The position numbers were made by a program, and so were the translations under genes. The notes below the pieces were generated by a model. The model made no database searches. It worked only from the letters and a program-made list of their open reading frames with translations, and was not told the origin of the DNA. A DNA stretch of 64,000 nucleotides from Christiangramia sp. OXR-203 (GTDB lineage: Bacteria; Bacteroidota; Bacteroidia; Flavobacteriales; Flavobacteriaceae): positions 1,984,001 through 2,048,000 of the forward strand of contig NZ_CP139698.1 of assembly GCF_034372165.1 (NCBI RefSeq). Reading direction: 5' to 3'. Below are positions 23,612-31,584 of this stretch, one piece after another. Position 1 is the stretch's first letter. Every line of letters begins with the position of its first letter.

Positions 23612-24875
23612 AAATTCAACCCCAAATAAAACAAAACTATTAAGAAAAGCTTCCAAGACTTTTCTAATTACCAGTATTGTGATAATGATACTCTCAGGTA
23701 TTGTTCTTTTCATATATACCAAATCGCTTTTGGAGAATGAAATTGAAGAAGAGCTCTATTCCAATAAAGACCGGGTAGAGCGTTTGCTGAAAAACAATCC
23801 TGATCTCGTGGGAATCCCACCAATCATGATGGCTGAAAAAACTGAAATTTCAGAAGAAAATGTTCTTATTGACACACTTATTTTTGATCCGCTTCAGGAT
23901 GAAGTAGAACTTTTCAGGCAATTATCTGGTACCAGGAATATTAATGGTCAAGAGTATAAAATAACGGTCCGGGCAATGGTTATTGAATCTGAAGATATTC
24001 TTTCTGCAATTGTCCTCACATTCCTGTCAATAATTTTCCTAGCTTTTATTTTCCTTTTTTATCTGAATAAATCCCGTAATGAAAAACTATGGCAACCATT
24101 TTTTGTGAATTTGGAACGCTTAAAAAGTTTCTCTTTAAAGTCTGATAAACCTTTAGAACTTAATGATTCAGATATTGTTGAGTTTGATGAACTGAACAAG
24201 CAAATGCTGGCATTAACTTCAAAAGTTCAGGCCGACTATCGAAATTTAAAACAATTTACCGAGGATGTCTCTCATGAAATGCAGACACCACTTGCAATTA
24301 TGCAAGCTAAAATAGAAACGCTCTTTGATCAACAAAATATAAACGAAAAACAATATGAGCAGCTTAGCTCACTTCAGTTTGATATACAAAGACTTAAACA
24401 ACTGAACAATCGGTTGATATTACTTGCCAAAATTGATAATAATCAGTTTACCGCAGATGAGAATATTTCGATAAATGAAACTCTTAAACAGTCAATTGAT
24501 AATTTTACTGAGATCACTCAGACCAGGATAGCCCTTAATGGAAAGGATGAAATAACTGCTATTATGGACAAAGCGCTCGCTTCTATACTATTTAATAATC
24601 TATTGACCAATGCTATAAAACACAATTTTGGAAACCAGCCTATCAGTGTGGTTATCGAAAAGAACCATGTTCAAGTTATCAACGCCGGAACTGAAGGCCT
24701 AAGTAATCCAGAATATATTTTTGATCGTTTTTACAAAGAAAGTAAAAAACCAGATTCCACAGGTCTGGGTCTTTCCATAGTGAAGAAGATTTGTGACTTT
24801 TATGGGTTTTTACCTTCCTATAGATTTCATGAAAGCAGTAAAAAACATATTTTCCAGATTGAATTTGATACTTGA
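23586..24875 (+). CDS. Sensor histidine kinase
   Basis: This is a partner kinase of about 430 residues. A transmembrane helix TFLITSIVIMILSGIVLFIY starts near residue 25, a short periplasmic loop follows, and a second helix (IVLTFLSIIFLAFIFLFYL) lies near residue 150. HisKA contains FTEDVSHEMQTPLAIMQAKI with the phospho-accepting His. The ATPase domain has NNLLTNAIKHN and STGLGLSIVKKICDFYG. The start is uncertain: GTG at 23586 is plausible, and an ATT overlapping the regulator stop is another option. A GTG at 23556 lies too far inside the upstream gene. The small sensor loop favours sensing of membrane state or cations. Confidence 0.9.
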   Translation: MVINSSQIKNSTPNKTKLLRKASKTFLITSIVIMILSGIVLFIYTKSLLENEIEEELYSNKDRVERLLKNNPDLVGIPPIMMAEKTEISEENVLIDTLIFDPLQDEVELFRQLSGTRNINGQEYKITVRAMVIESEDILSAIVLTFLSIIFLAFIFLFYLNKSRNEKLWQPFFVNLERLKSFSLKSDKPLELNDSDIVEFDELNKQMLALTSKVQADYRNLKQFTEDVSHEMQTPLAIMQAKIETLFDQQNINEKQYEQLSSLQFDIQRLKQLNNRLILLAKIDNNQFTADENISINETLKQSIDNFTEITQTRIALNGKDEITAIMDKALASILFNNLLTNAIKHNFGNQPISVVIEKNHVQVINAGTEGLSNPEYIFDRFYKESKKPDSTGLGLSIVKKICDFYGFLPSYRFHESSKKHIFQIEFDT

Positions 24876-24893
24876 AATTTTTTAAGTCTAAAA

Positions 24894-24928
24894 CTTTAAA
24901 TTTCCTTTAGATCGCACCACTACATTCA
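24894..24928 (+). promoter_or_regulatory. CTTTAGATTT-type repeat site 2 (TonB-dependent receptor)
   Basis: Repeats CTTTAAATTTC at 24894 and CTTTAGATCGC at 24905 are 11 bp apart. A weak -7-like TACATTCA begins at 24921, again 16 bp after the second repeat start. The receptor ATG is at 24944. Confidence 0.6.
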
Positions 24929-24943
24929 CGAAAAATTCAGCTG

Positions 24944-27367
24944 ATGAAAGTATGCCTGAAGAAAGAAACTCTTCTTTTATTTTTCTTATTTATTTCAACC
25001 ATTGCCGTAGGCCAGGGTATTACTGTTACAGGCCAGGTAATAGAACAAGATACGCAGGAAACACTCCCTTTTGTAACCGTATCTATTTTTGATGCAACTA
25101 GTCTAAACATAGTAACAGGTACCGTAACCAATGAATCTGGCCAGTTTACGGTAGAACTGCCTACCGGAAATTATCTACTGAAAATATCATTTGTAGGTTT
25201 TGAAACGCTAGAAAGAAAAATAACTGCCGGTGGACTTAACCCTATTTTTGATTTGGGAAAAATTGAGCTTGCCACTTCTTCAGAATCGCTGGATGAAGTA
25301 GCTATTGTTGCAAAACGAACAACAGTCTCTTCAGATCTTGACAAAAAATCTTTTAGCCTTGATGATAATGTAGCACAATCTGGCGGATCTGTACTAGATG
25401 CCATGAAAACTATGCCTGGAGTAACTTTTGACCAGGAAGGAAAAGTGGTGCTTCGCGGAAGTGATAAAGTAGTGGTGCTCATTGATGGAAAACAGTCCAG
25501 TTTAACCGGGTTTGGTAATCAAAAAGGCCTTTCTAATATTCCCGCGGCTAATATTGAACGTATCGAAATCATCAATAATCCATCGGCAAAGTATGACGCC
25601 AATGGATTTGCGGGAATCGTCAATATCATTTATAAGGAGGAAAAGCAAAAAGGGCTTAATGGTGATTTGGGAGTATCTTCTGGTTTAGGTGTTTTGTCTA
25701 AGAGAAAAAAAGACACCCCCACAGATTTTGGCAGCTACTCGATCAACCCCAAACTTATTCCCAGCCTGAATCTTAATTACCGTACCGAAAAACTGAATTA
25801 TTTTCTGCAAACAGAAATTATTCTACAGGAAGCTTTACCAAATAATGAATTTACTTCTAGATATTATGACGATGGCAGAAACATCATCTCCCAAGTTCCG
25901 GAAAACCGCAGACAATTTCGAAGCATTATAACCGGAGGTGTTGACTATGAAATTTCAGAAAATGACAACATTACTTTTTCAGGAATGTTTGATCGGGAGA
26001 AACACATTGACACTTCTCAAGTGGCATTTATCAATTTAGACAATAATGTGCGTAACCGTTTATATACTTGGAAGGAAGATGAGGTGACCAGTTTTATCAA
26101 TGCGGCTGTTAATTATGAGCATAATTTTAAGCAACCAGGTCATAAACTCTCCGTAAATGCTCAATATACGCGGGGATTGGAAGATGAAAGTTATTTTTTA
26201 AACGATAGTTCTACGGTTCGTATAGGTCGGGACATGACAAATATTAAGGCCATTGAGCATACTAGCAGTTTTTCTACAGATTATGCGAGGGCGCTAAGCA
26301 ATGGGAGGATAGAATTGGGTGCAAAAGCTCGCTTTAGAAGACTTCCTGTGGATTATACTATAGAACGTGGGAACCAAAGTATTATATATCCCAGTCTGGG
26401 CGATTTTTCAGAATGGAGAGAAAATCTTTTTGCTGCCTACGGAAATTACCTGCTGGAAAAAGAAAATTTTGATATAGAAGCTGGCTTAAGGGCAGAACAG
26501 ACTGATGTTTCCTATCAACTGGACCCAGAAAATATTTATTATGATTCTAACGATAACTATAATTATTTTGAATTTTTTCCCAGTGTACGCTTTACCTATA
26601 AACTAAATAACAAAAACAAACTTTCCGCTTTTTACAACCGTCGTATCGACCGGCCAGGAGAACCTGAATTGCGCATTTTCCCTAAATATGACGACCCGGA
26701 ACTGCTTAAAGTGGGAAATCCCTATTTACGACCACAATTTACCAACAGTTTTGAATTGGCGCATCGTTATTCCTGGAGTTCGGGATCCTTATTTTCTGCG
26801 ATGTATCACCGCGAAATTAATGGGGCATACCAGCGTATTTTCAGTATTGATGACAGTAATCCACAATACGATATCGTAAATAGAATTTATCAAAATACAG
26901 GGCATAGCACCAACACCGGTATTGAATTATTATTCAGTCAGGAAATTGCCGATTATTGGAAACTAAACTCAAGTTTAAATATTTATAGAAATGGTATTGA
27001 TGATTTTCAGGGAACTTTATTGTTTCCTTTTGAGCGACCATTTTTCATAGAAGAGTCTAAAGATACCGCTGGGGATTTTAAGATAACCAATACGTTTACT
27101 TTTCCTTGGGAACTGGAAGCTCAAATTACGGGGCTTTGGTACAGTGCCCGAAACATTCCCCAGGGAGAAGAGCTCGCTCGTTCTTCTATTGATGTAGGTT
27201 TTAAAAAATCAATTTGGGATAAAAAAGGTGAGATCACTTTATCTGCATCAGATCTGTTCAACAAATTTGGTTTGAGACAAAAGATCAACGGTCAGGATTT
27301 TACGGCTCTGTATGAAAATTATTATGAGACTCAAATTGTAAGACTTGGTTTCAACTATAAATTTTGA
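24944..27367 (+). CDS. TonB-dependent outer-membrane receptor with carboxypeptidase-like N-domain
   Basis: This 807-residue protein has a signal peptide (about 1-24, ending AVGQ). A CarboxypepD_reg-like domain follows (about 25-110: VTGQVIEQDTQETLPFVTVS), then a plug (SGGSVLDAMKTMPGVTF, VVLIDGKQSS) and a long barrel ending LGFNYKF with a terminal aromatic residue. This is the outer membrane beta-barrel receptor family of Bacteroidetes, not SusC. The substrate is unknown. Position directly behind the two-component system, with its own repeat site, places it in the envelope regulon. It may import a siderophore or peptide, or adjust permeability. Confidence 0.9.
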   Translation: MKVCLKKETLLLFFLFISTIAVGQGITVTGQVIEQDTQETLPFVTVSIFDATSLNIVTGTVTNESGQFTVELPTGNYLLKISFVGFETLERKITAGGLNPIFDLGKIELATSSESLDEVAIVAKRTTVSSDLDKKSFSLDDNVAQSGGSVLDAMKTMPGVTFDQEGKVVLRGSDKVVVLIDGKQSSLTGFGNQKGLSNIPAANIERIEIINNPSAKYDANGFAGIVNIIYKEEKQKGLNGDLGVSSGLGVLSKRKKDTPTDFGSYSINPKLIPSLNLNYRTEKLNYFLQTEIILQEALPNNEFTSRYYDDGRNIISQVPENRRQFRSIITGGVDYEISENDNITFSGMFDREKHIDTSQVAFINLDNNVRNRLYTWKEDEVTSFINAAVNYEHNFKQPGHKLSVNAQYTRGLEDESYFLNDSSTVRIGRDMTNIKAIEHTSSFSTDYARALSNGRIELGAKARFRRLPVDYTIERGNQSIIYPSLGDFSEWRENLFAAYGNYLLEKENFDIEAGLRAEQTDVSYQLDPENIYYDSNDNYNYFEFFPSVRFTYKLNNKNKLSAFYNRRIDRPGEPELRIFPKYDDPELLKVGNPYLRPQFTNSFELAHRYSWSSGSLFSAMYHREINGAYQRIFSIDDSNPQYDIVNRIYQNTGHSTNTGIELLFSQEIADYWKLNSSLNIYRNGIDDFQGTLLFPFERPFFIEESKDTAGDFKITNTFTFPWELEAQITGLWYSARNIPQGEELARSSIDVGFKKSIWDKKGEITLSASDLFNKFGLRQKINGQDFTALYENYYETQIVRLGFNYKF

Positions 27368-27413
27368 TATTTGAAACTTAAATTTTTTAATCTTTTAGTA
27401 GATATAACTTTTA

Positions 27414-27448
27414 CTTAAAGTTTACTTTAGATTACCTCCTTAGATTTC
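27414..27448 (+). promoter_or_regulatory. CTTTAGATTT-type repeat site 3 with no gene close behind
   Basis: Repeats CTTAAAGTTTA at 27414 and CTTTAGATTAC at 27425 are 11 bp apart. TAGATTTC, a 7 of 8 match to TAnnTTTG, begins at 27441, 16 bp after the last repeat start. The next coding start is 27732, so the implied transcript begins with about 280 nt of non-coding RNA. Confidence 0.6.
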
Positions 27449-27477
27449 AGTATTAAAGAATACATTAATTTATAAAT

Positions 27478-27642
27478 CAGGGCTTATTGGCTAAAACTAC
27501 TTTTTAGGTAAGACAATCTTTATTTGAATTAGCCATTATTTAAGGTACGATACCTGAATAAAAGCCCTGAAAAGGAAGGATCATCCTTACGAACTTGTGC
27601 CGAGCGCATTCGAAGTATCGTATTGCAAATCATCCTTCCTTT
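27478..27642 (+). ncRNA. Candidate structured RNA or structured 5' leader
   Basis: CAGGGCTT (27478-27485) pairs with AAGCCCTG (27562-27569) and encloses two further stems: ATTGGCTAA (27486-27494) with TTAGCCATT (27529-27537), and AGGTA (27543-27547) with TACCT (27551-27555). The result looks like a three-way junction. A second domain follows, with AAAGGAAGGAT (27571-27581) and ATCCTTCCTTT (27632-27642) as perfect 11-bp arms. It lies just after repeat site 3. It could be a regulated small RNA or the leader of the four-repeat membrane protein gene. No known RNA family was recognised. Confidence 0.45.
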
Positions 27643-27731
27643 GTCAGGCACAAAACTCTAATATCCATAACTTTAAGATTCCATTAGAATTACGTAGTAA
27701 TTTAATTCCATTATTTAAACAGACTTAAAAA

Positions 27732-28493
27732 ATGGAAAAAATCATTTTAAACAAAGTTGCAGAAATAACTGTATTGTTCTGGATTATGAAAATTATCGCT
27801 ACCACATTGGGCGAAACTTTAGGTGATTATATCGCACAGACTTTAGCACTCGGATATACTTTGGGTATTCTTATTACACTAATATTCTTTGTTGTGGTAT
27901 TGGTTATTCAGCTTTATGCTAAGAAGTATATTCCGCTGTACTTTTGGCTTGTAATTATTGCTACCACAACCCTGGGGACCGAAATTTCAGATTTCATGGA
28001 TAGGAGTCTGGGCCTTGGATATACTTACGGTAGTTTGATTTTATTTACTGGCCTCCTGGCAATACTATTAATATGGTATAGCAACTATAAAAACCTACAA
28101 GTCTATCCCATTTTTGAGAAGAAAAAGGAACTATTTTTTTGGACGGCCGTACTTTTTTCAAATAGTTTAGGAACGGCCTTTGGCGATTATCTCGGAGATG
28201 TGGCGGGACTAAGCTATTTGCAGGGAGCACTTATAACCGCTTCAATTATCGCAGTTGTAATTCTCTTGCACTACTTTACTAAGCTCAACCAGATTTTTCT
28301 GTTTTGGATAGCTTTTGTATTTACCAGACCTTTTGGGGCAACCTTCGGTGATTTTCTTACCAAACCTCGGGATAATGGAGGTATGGATTTGGGAACACTA
28401 CCTGCTTCTTTAATCTCAATTGTGCTGATTTCCATTCTAATTTATATTTCACATAAAAAACATCATCAGAAGATGATGAAGGAATCTCTTTAG
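27732..28493 (+). CDS. COG4705-type membrane protein with four internal repeats
   Basis: This 253-residue protein has about eight transmembrane helices. A motif of the form LG-x3-GD-(Y/F)-(L/I), followed by a G-L-x-Y-x2-G turn, recurs four times: TTLGETLGDYIAQTLALGYT, TTLGTEISDFMDRSLGLGYT, NSLGTAFGDYLGDVAGLSYL and RPFGATFGDFLTKP. The repeated Gly-Asp pairs inside membrane segments suggest a symmetric channel or transporter with acidic residues in the path. The family is uncharacterised. It is in the repeat-site locus and may be controlled through site 3 and its long leader. Confidence 0.85.
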   Translation: MEKIILNKVAEITVLFWIMKIIATTLGETLGDYIAQTLALGYTLGILITLIFFVVVLVIQLYAKKYIPLYFWLVIIATTTLGTEISDFMDRSLGLGYTYGSLILFTGLLAILLIWYSNYKNLQVYPIFEKKKELFFWTAVLFSNSLGTAFGDYLGDVAGLSYLQGALITASIIAVVILLHYFTKLNQIFLFWIAFVFTRPFGATFGDFLTKPRDNGGMDLGTLPASLISIVLISILIYISHKKHHQKMMKESL

Positions 28494-28533
28494 ATTTGCT
28501 TAAAGCCAGCTTGAGATTTGCCCTGTAGATTTA
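28488..28533 (+). promoter_or_regulatory. CTTTAGATTT-type repeat site 4 (PepSY-like gene)
   Basis: Three consecutive 11-mers start at 28488 (CTTTAGATTTG), 28499 (CTTAAAGCCAG) and 28510 (CTTGAGATTTG). TAGATTTA begins at 28526, 16 bp after the last start. The first repeat overlaps the end of the preceding gene. Confidence 0.65.
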
Positions 28534-28560
28534 CATTATAATTATAAATAATTAGTACAT

Positions 28561-29022
28561 ATGAAAAAATTAATTTTAGGGGTAGGAATGGTTGTAGTGG
28601 CAATGACTACCATAGCATTCACTTCAGAAAATAAGGATAAAGTTCCTCAGGTCGTTAAAAACGCTTTTGCAAAAAAATTTCCCACAGCAAAAAAGGTGGA
28701 ATGGGAAAAAGAAAATGAAACCGAATGGGAAGCTGAATTTAAAATGAACAATGTTGAATATTCAGCTAATTTCTTAGCAAATGGCACTTGGCAGGAAACC
28801 GAGCACGAAATGAAAACCAACGACGTTACACAGAATATTTTATCCTCGTTAAAGTCAAACTTTCCAGGATATGAGATAGAAGAAGTTGAAATATCTGAAA
28901 CTTCTAAAGGGTCTTTCTATGAATTTGAAATTGAAAAAGGGAAGATAGAAATGGAAGTTACTCTTGATAGTAGCGGTACTATTATAAAAAAGCAAATGGA
29001 AGAAGAGGAAGACAAAGATTAA
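28561..29022 (+). CDS. PepSY-like secreted protein
   Basis: This 153-residue protein has a signal peptide (about 1-20, MVVVAMTTIAFTS). Two PepSY-like/BLIP-like beta repeats follow: VVKNAFAKKFPTAKKVEWEK with EYSANFLANGTWQETEHEM, and ILSSLKSNFPGYEIEEVEI with KIEMEVTLDSSG. Such periplasmic proteins are frequent members of two-component regulons in Bacteroidetes and may modulate the sensor or a protease. The very acidic tail (EEEEDKD) could bind cations. The promoter carries three repeats (site 4). Confidence 0.87.
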   Translation: MKKLILGVGMVVVAMTTIAFTSENKDKVPQVVKNAFAKKFPTAKKVEWEKENETEWEAEFKMNNVEYSANFLANGTWQETEHEMKTNDVTQNILSSLKSNFPGYEIEEVEISETSKGSFYEFEIEKGKIEMEVTLDSSGTIIKKQMEEEEDKD

Positions 29023-29089
29023 GTGTTAGTTTTCATAATTGATTGGTTAGTTTGAAATGCTCGATACTATTATTTAGGATCGGGCATTT

Positions 29090-30025
29090 TCATTGACTTT
29101 TAAACCAATCGATCTGTTCCTGCACTCCTTCTTCAAGAAGCACCGTGGGATTATAATTAAGTAAATCTCTTGCTTTAATAATAACTGCTTTCGTACGCAA
29201 TTGATCGCCACTACGAGCGGGTTTTTCCTTACTCTGAATTTTGGTTTTGAGTAATTTTTCAACAACCTGCATACCTTCCTCTGTAGTGTATTCTTTATCA
29301 GTTCCAAGATTAATTATCTGCCCATCACATAGCTTCTCCTTACCTATTACACTTACAATTCCTTCAACAATATCTTTAATATGCGTAAAACTGCGTTTAT
29401 GAGTGAGGCTACCTAAAAATAAAGGGAACTCTCTCCCATTCAAACCACATTTAATTAACTGACTGAACATTTTATCCGGGCGTTCCCGAGATCCATAAAC
29501 TGAATATAACCTTAGAGAGCAGGCAGGAAAATTCCCAAGTCGGGAATGGGTCATGGCTATTTGTTCAGCAGCAAGTTTCGTGACCCCATAGTTAGATACC
29601 GGTTTTGCCATTTGTTCTTCATCACAATATACATCGGAACCATAAATCGATGAAGTCCCAATATTGATAAATAACTTTAAATTAAGATGTTGATTTGCAA
29701 AATCGGTTAAATGATGTGTCGCAATGATGTTATTATTTAGATAATCTTCAAACGTAGAAGTACTTGAGATTCCAGGTTGCGCAGCACAATGAAAAACATA
29801 ATCAAAATCTCTGGGTAGAATTGTAACTAAAAAATCTACGCAGATATCCTGCTCGATCATAGGAATTCCAAAACTGCGTAATTGGTTGGCATTCTGCCTT
29901 TTTAAATGGACGTTATAGTAACCTGAAAAGTTATCCATCCCAATTACTTCATGTCCCATAGAATGCAATTTTTCAGCAAGGTGGGAACCAATAAAACCAG
30001 CTGCACCGGTTACTAATATTTTCAT
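29090..30025 (-). CDS. NAD-dependent sugar epimerase/dehydratase
   Basis: This 311-residue extended short-chain dehydrogenase has the Rossmann motif VTGAAGFIGSHL at the N-terminus, the catalytic Ser/Thr region NIGTSSIYGSD, and the YGVTKLAAE Tyr-x3-Lys pair. It resembles UDP-glucuronate and UDP-glucose 4-epimerases and would make the nucleotide sugar used by the glycosyltransferases next door. It is divergent from the GT2 gene, and the 149-bp region between them holds repeat site 5, which may control both. The sugar cannot be named from sequence. Confidence 0.88.
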   Translation of the reverse strand: MKILVTGAAGFIGSHLAEKLHSMGHEVIGMDNFSGYYNVHLKRQNANQLRSFGIPMIEQDICVDFLVTILPRDFDYVFHCAAQPGISSTSTFEDYLNNNIIATHHLTDFANQHLNLKLFINIGTSSIYGSDVYCDEEQMAKPVSNYGVTKLAAEQIAMTHSRLGNFPACSLRLYSVYGSRERPDKMFSQLIKCGLNGREFPLFLGSLTHKRSFTHIKDIVEGIVSVIGKEKLCDGQIINLGTDKEYTTEEGMQVVEKLLKTKIQSKEKPARSGDQLRTKAVIIKARDLLNYNPTVLLEEGVQEQIDWFKSQ

Positions 30026-30110
30026 TTATATTCATTTGAATTACTTCAAATTAATGAAGAAAAAGCCTTTATCACAAGGCTTTATAACAATAGTTGTGAA
30101 AACAGTAAAA

Positions 30111-30145
30111 CTTAAAAATTACTTTAGATTTACAACGTAGTATTG
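30111..30145 (+). promoter_or_regulatory. CTTTAGATTT-type repeat site 5 (GT2 operon / epimerase)
   Basis: Repeats CTTAAAAATTA at 30111 and CTTTAGATTTA at 30122 are 11 bp apart. The -7-like TAGTATTG begins at 30138, 16 bp after the second repeat start. The GT2 ATG is at 30175. Confidence 0.65.
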
Positions 30146-30174
30146 CAAATTAAGCTAACAATTCCTGCCTAAGA

Positions 30175-30888
30175 ATGCCAAATACACTCACCATAATTGT
30201 ACCTGTTTACAACGAAGAAAAAAATCTGACCAGAGTAGAAAAAGAATTGCAGTCCTACATCGATCAATGTAAGCTCAAAATCACCGTTTTATTTGTAAAT
30301 GATGGTTCAAAAGATTCAAGCTTGCAGATTATTAAGCAAATATGTACCCAGAACAAAACTTTCAATTATCTCAATTTTGATAAGAATTATGGATTGAGCA
30401 CTGCTATTAAGGCAGGTTTTGATCATGCTGAAAGTTCGCTCGTTGGATATATTGATTCAGATCTTCAAACGAGTCCAAAAGACTTTAATCTTTTATTGGA
30501 ATATATTGATGATTATGACCTAGTAACAGGAGTACGCTCCAACAGAAAAGATAGTTTAATAAAAAATATGTCCTCTAAAATAGCCAACGGTATTCGTAGA
30601 AGCTTTACTCAGGACGGGATGGATGATACCGGGTGCCCGCTCAAGATCATAAAAGCTGATTATGCTAAACGTATCCCCATGTTTCAAGGCTTACACCGCT
30701 TTTTACCAGCAATGATTCTGCTTCAAAATGGAACGGTAAAACAGGTGCCAGTGCAACATTTTCCAAGGATTGCGGGTAAAGGCAAATTTGGTGTCTGGAA
30801 TCGTCTGCTTGGTCCTTTAGCAGATTGCATTGCCTATATATGGATGAAGAAAAAATATATCAATTATAAGATAGCAGACAAAGCATGA
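30175..30888 (+). CDS. GT2 glycosyltransferase (ArnC / dolichyl-phosphate-mannose synthase-like)
   Basis: This 237-residue cytoplasmic-face enzyme has TIIVPVYNEEKN at the start, FVNDGSKDSS, and the metal-binding DSDLQTSPKD. The acceptor-side loop GMDDTGCPLKI and the RIAGKGKFGVWNRLLGP segment resemble polyprenyl-phosphate sugar transferases. It lacks the C-terminal transmembrane pair seen in many homologues; the following LAB_N gene, overlapping by four bases (ATGA), may supply the membrane part. Predicted product: undecaprenyl-phosphate sugar donor for the ArnT-like enzyme. Confidence 0.88.
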   Translation: MPNTLTIIVPVYNEEKNLTRVEKELQSYIDQCKLKITVLFVNDGSKDSSLQIIKQICTQNKTFNYLNFDKNYGLSTAIKAGFDHAESSLVGYIDSDLQTSPKDFNLLLEYIDDYDLVTGVRSNRKDSLIKNMSSKIANGIRRSFTQDGMDDTGCPLKIIKADYAKRIPMFQGLHRFLPAMILLQNGTVKQVPVQHFPRIAGKGKFGVWNRLLGPLADCIAYIWMKKKYINYKIADKA

Positions 30889-31514
30889 GTAGTTGGTTAA
30901 TTTATACTATTGGTTTTTCTGCTCAATTATTATTTTCAGGTCGTTCTATTTTACAATGGATAATTTCTGAAAAACAAAAGAAGGTGCTTACCCCCGTATT
31001 ATTCTGGCAACTGAGTTTGATAGCTTCTTTTCTATTATTCATGTATGGTTATTTACGCAATGATTTTGCCATCATGCTGGGCCAAATACTGACCTATTTC
31101 ATTTACATACGCAATATGCATCTGCAAAATCAATGGCTGAAATTCCCGAAAATGCTGCGTTGGTTTTTATATATTTTTCCATTTATCATTCTTTATATTG
31201 GCTATAATAACCATGTTTATGATCGCGCTAAATTATTTCAGAATGATAACATTCCGCTTTGGCTTTTGTTATTAGGTATTATAGCTCAAGTGATTTTTAC
31301 TTTGCGCTTTGTTTATCAATGGTTTTATTCTGAAAAGCGGAAAGTTTCTTCCCTGCCTTTGGGTTTTTGGTTCCTAAGCTTATTTGGTTCTTTAATGATT
31401 CTTATTTATGCAATATTTAGGAAAGATCCTGTGTTACTTTTAGGTCATTCATTAGGCATTTTTCTATACGTTCGAAATATTTTGATCCTTAAAACCGAAT
31501 CTAAGATCCTTTAG
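30885..31514 (+). CDS. LAB_N domain membrane protein (two repeats)
   Basis: This 209-residue protein has six predicted helices built from two LAB_N (lipid-A-disaccharide synthase N-terminal domain) units: LFSGRSILQWIISEKQ near residue 16 and IFTLRFVYQWFYSEKR near residue 140, each followed by a GQxLTYFIYxRN or GHSLGIFLYVRN type helix. LAB_N proteins are commonly encoded between an ArnC-like GT2 and an ArnT-like GT39, and may act as the lipid-linked sugar flippase, which is not proven. The start overlaps the GT2 stop (ATGA), so expression is coupled. Confidence 0.87.
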   Translation: MSSWLIYTIGFSAQLLFSGRSILQWIISEKQKKVLTPVLFWQLSLIASFLLFMYGYLRNDFAIMLGQILTYFIYIRNMHLQNQWLKFPKMLRWFLYIFPFIILYIGYNNHVYDRAKLFQNDNIPLWLLLLGIIAQVIFTLRFVYQWFYSEKRKVSSLPLGFWFLSLFGSLMILIYAIFRKDPVLLLGHSLGIFLYVRNILILKTESKIL

Positions 31515-31565
31515 GTTTGCTTTAGATTTCGTTTAAATTTTCAAAAGATTTCAGTTCCACTTTTG
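31509..31565 (+). promoter_or_regulatory. CTTTAGATTT-type repeat site 6 (GT39 gene)
   Basis: Repeats start at 31509 (CTTTAGGTTTG), 31520 (CTTTAGATTTC) and 31531 (GTTTAAATTTT), exactly 11 bp apart. CACTTTTG begins at 31558, 27 bp after the last repeat start, which equals 16 plus one repeat period. The first repeat overlaps the LAB_N stop. Confidence 0.65.
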
Positions 31566-31584
31566 TAGCAATAAACTACAAAGA

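Noticed and set aside
27571-27642. Simple rho-independent terminator of the TonB receptor gene
   Set aside because: The arms are 50 bp apart, are not followed by a T run and lie more than 200 bp from the stop codon; treated as part of a structured RNA candidate.
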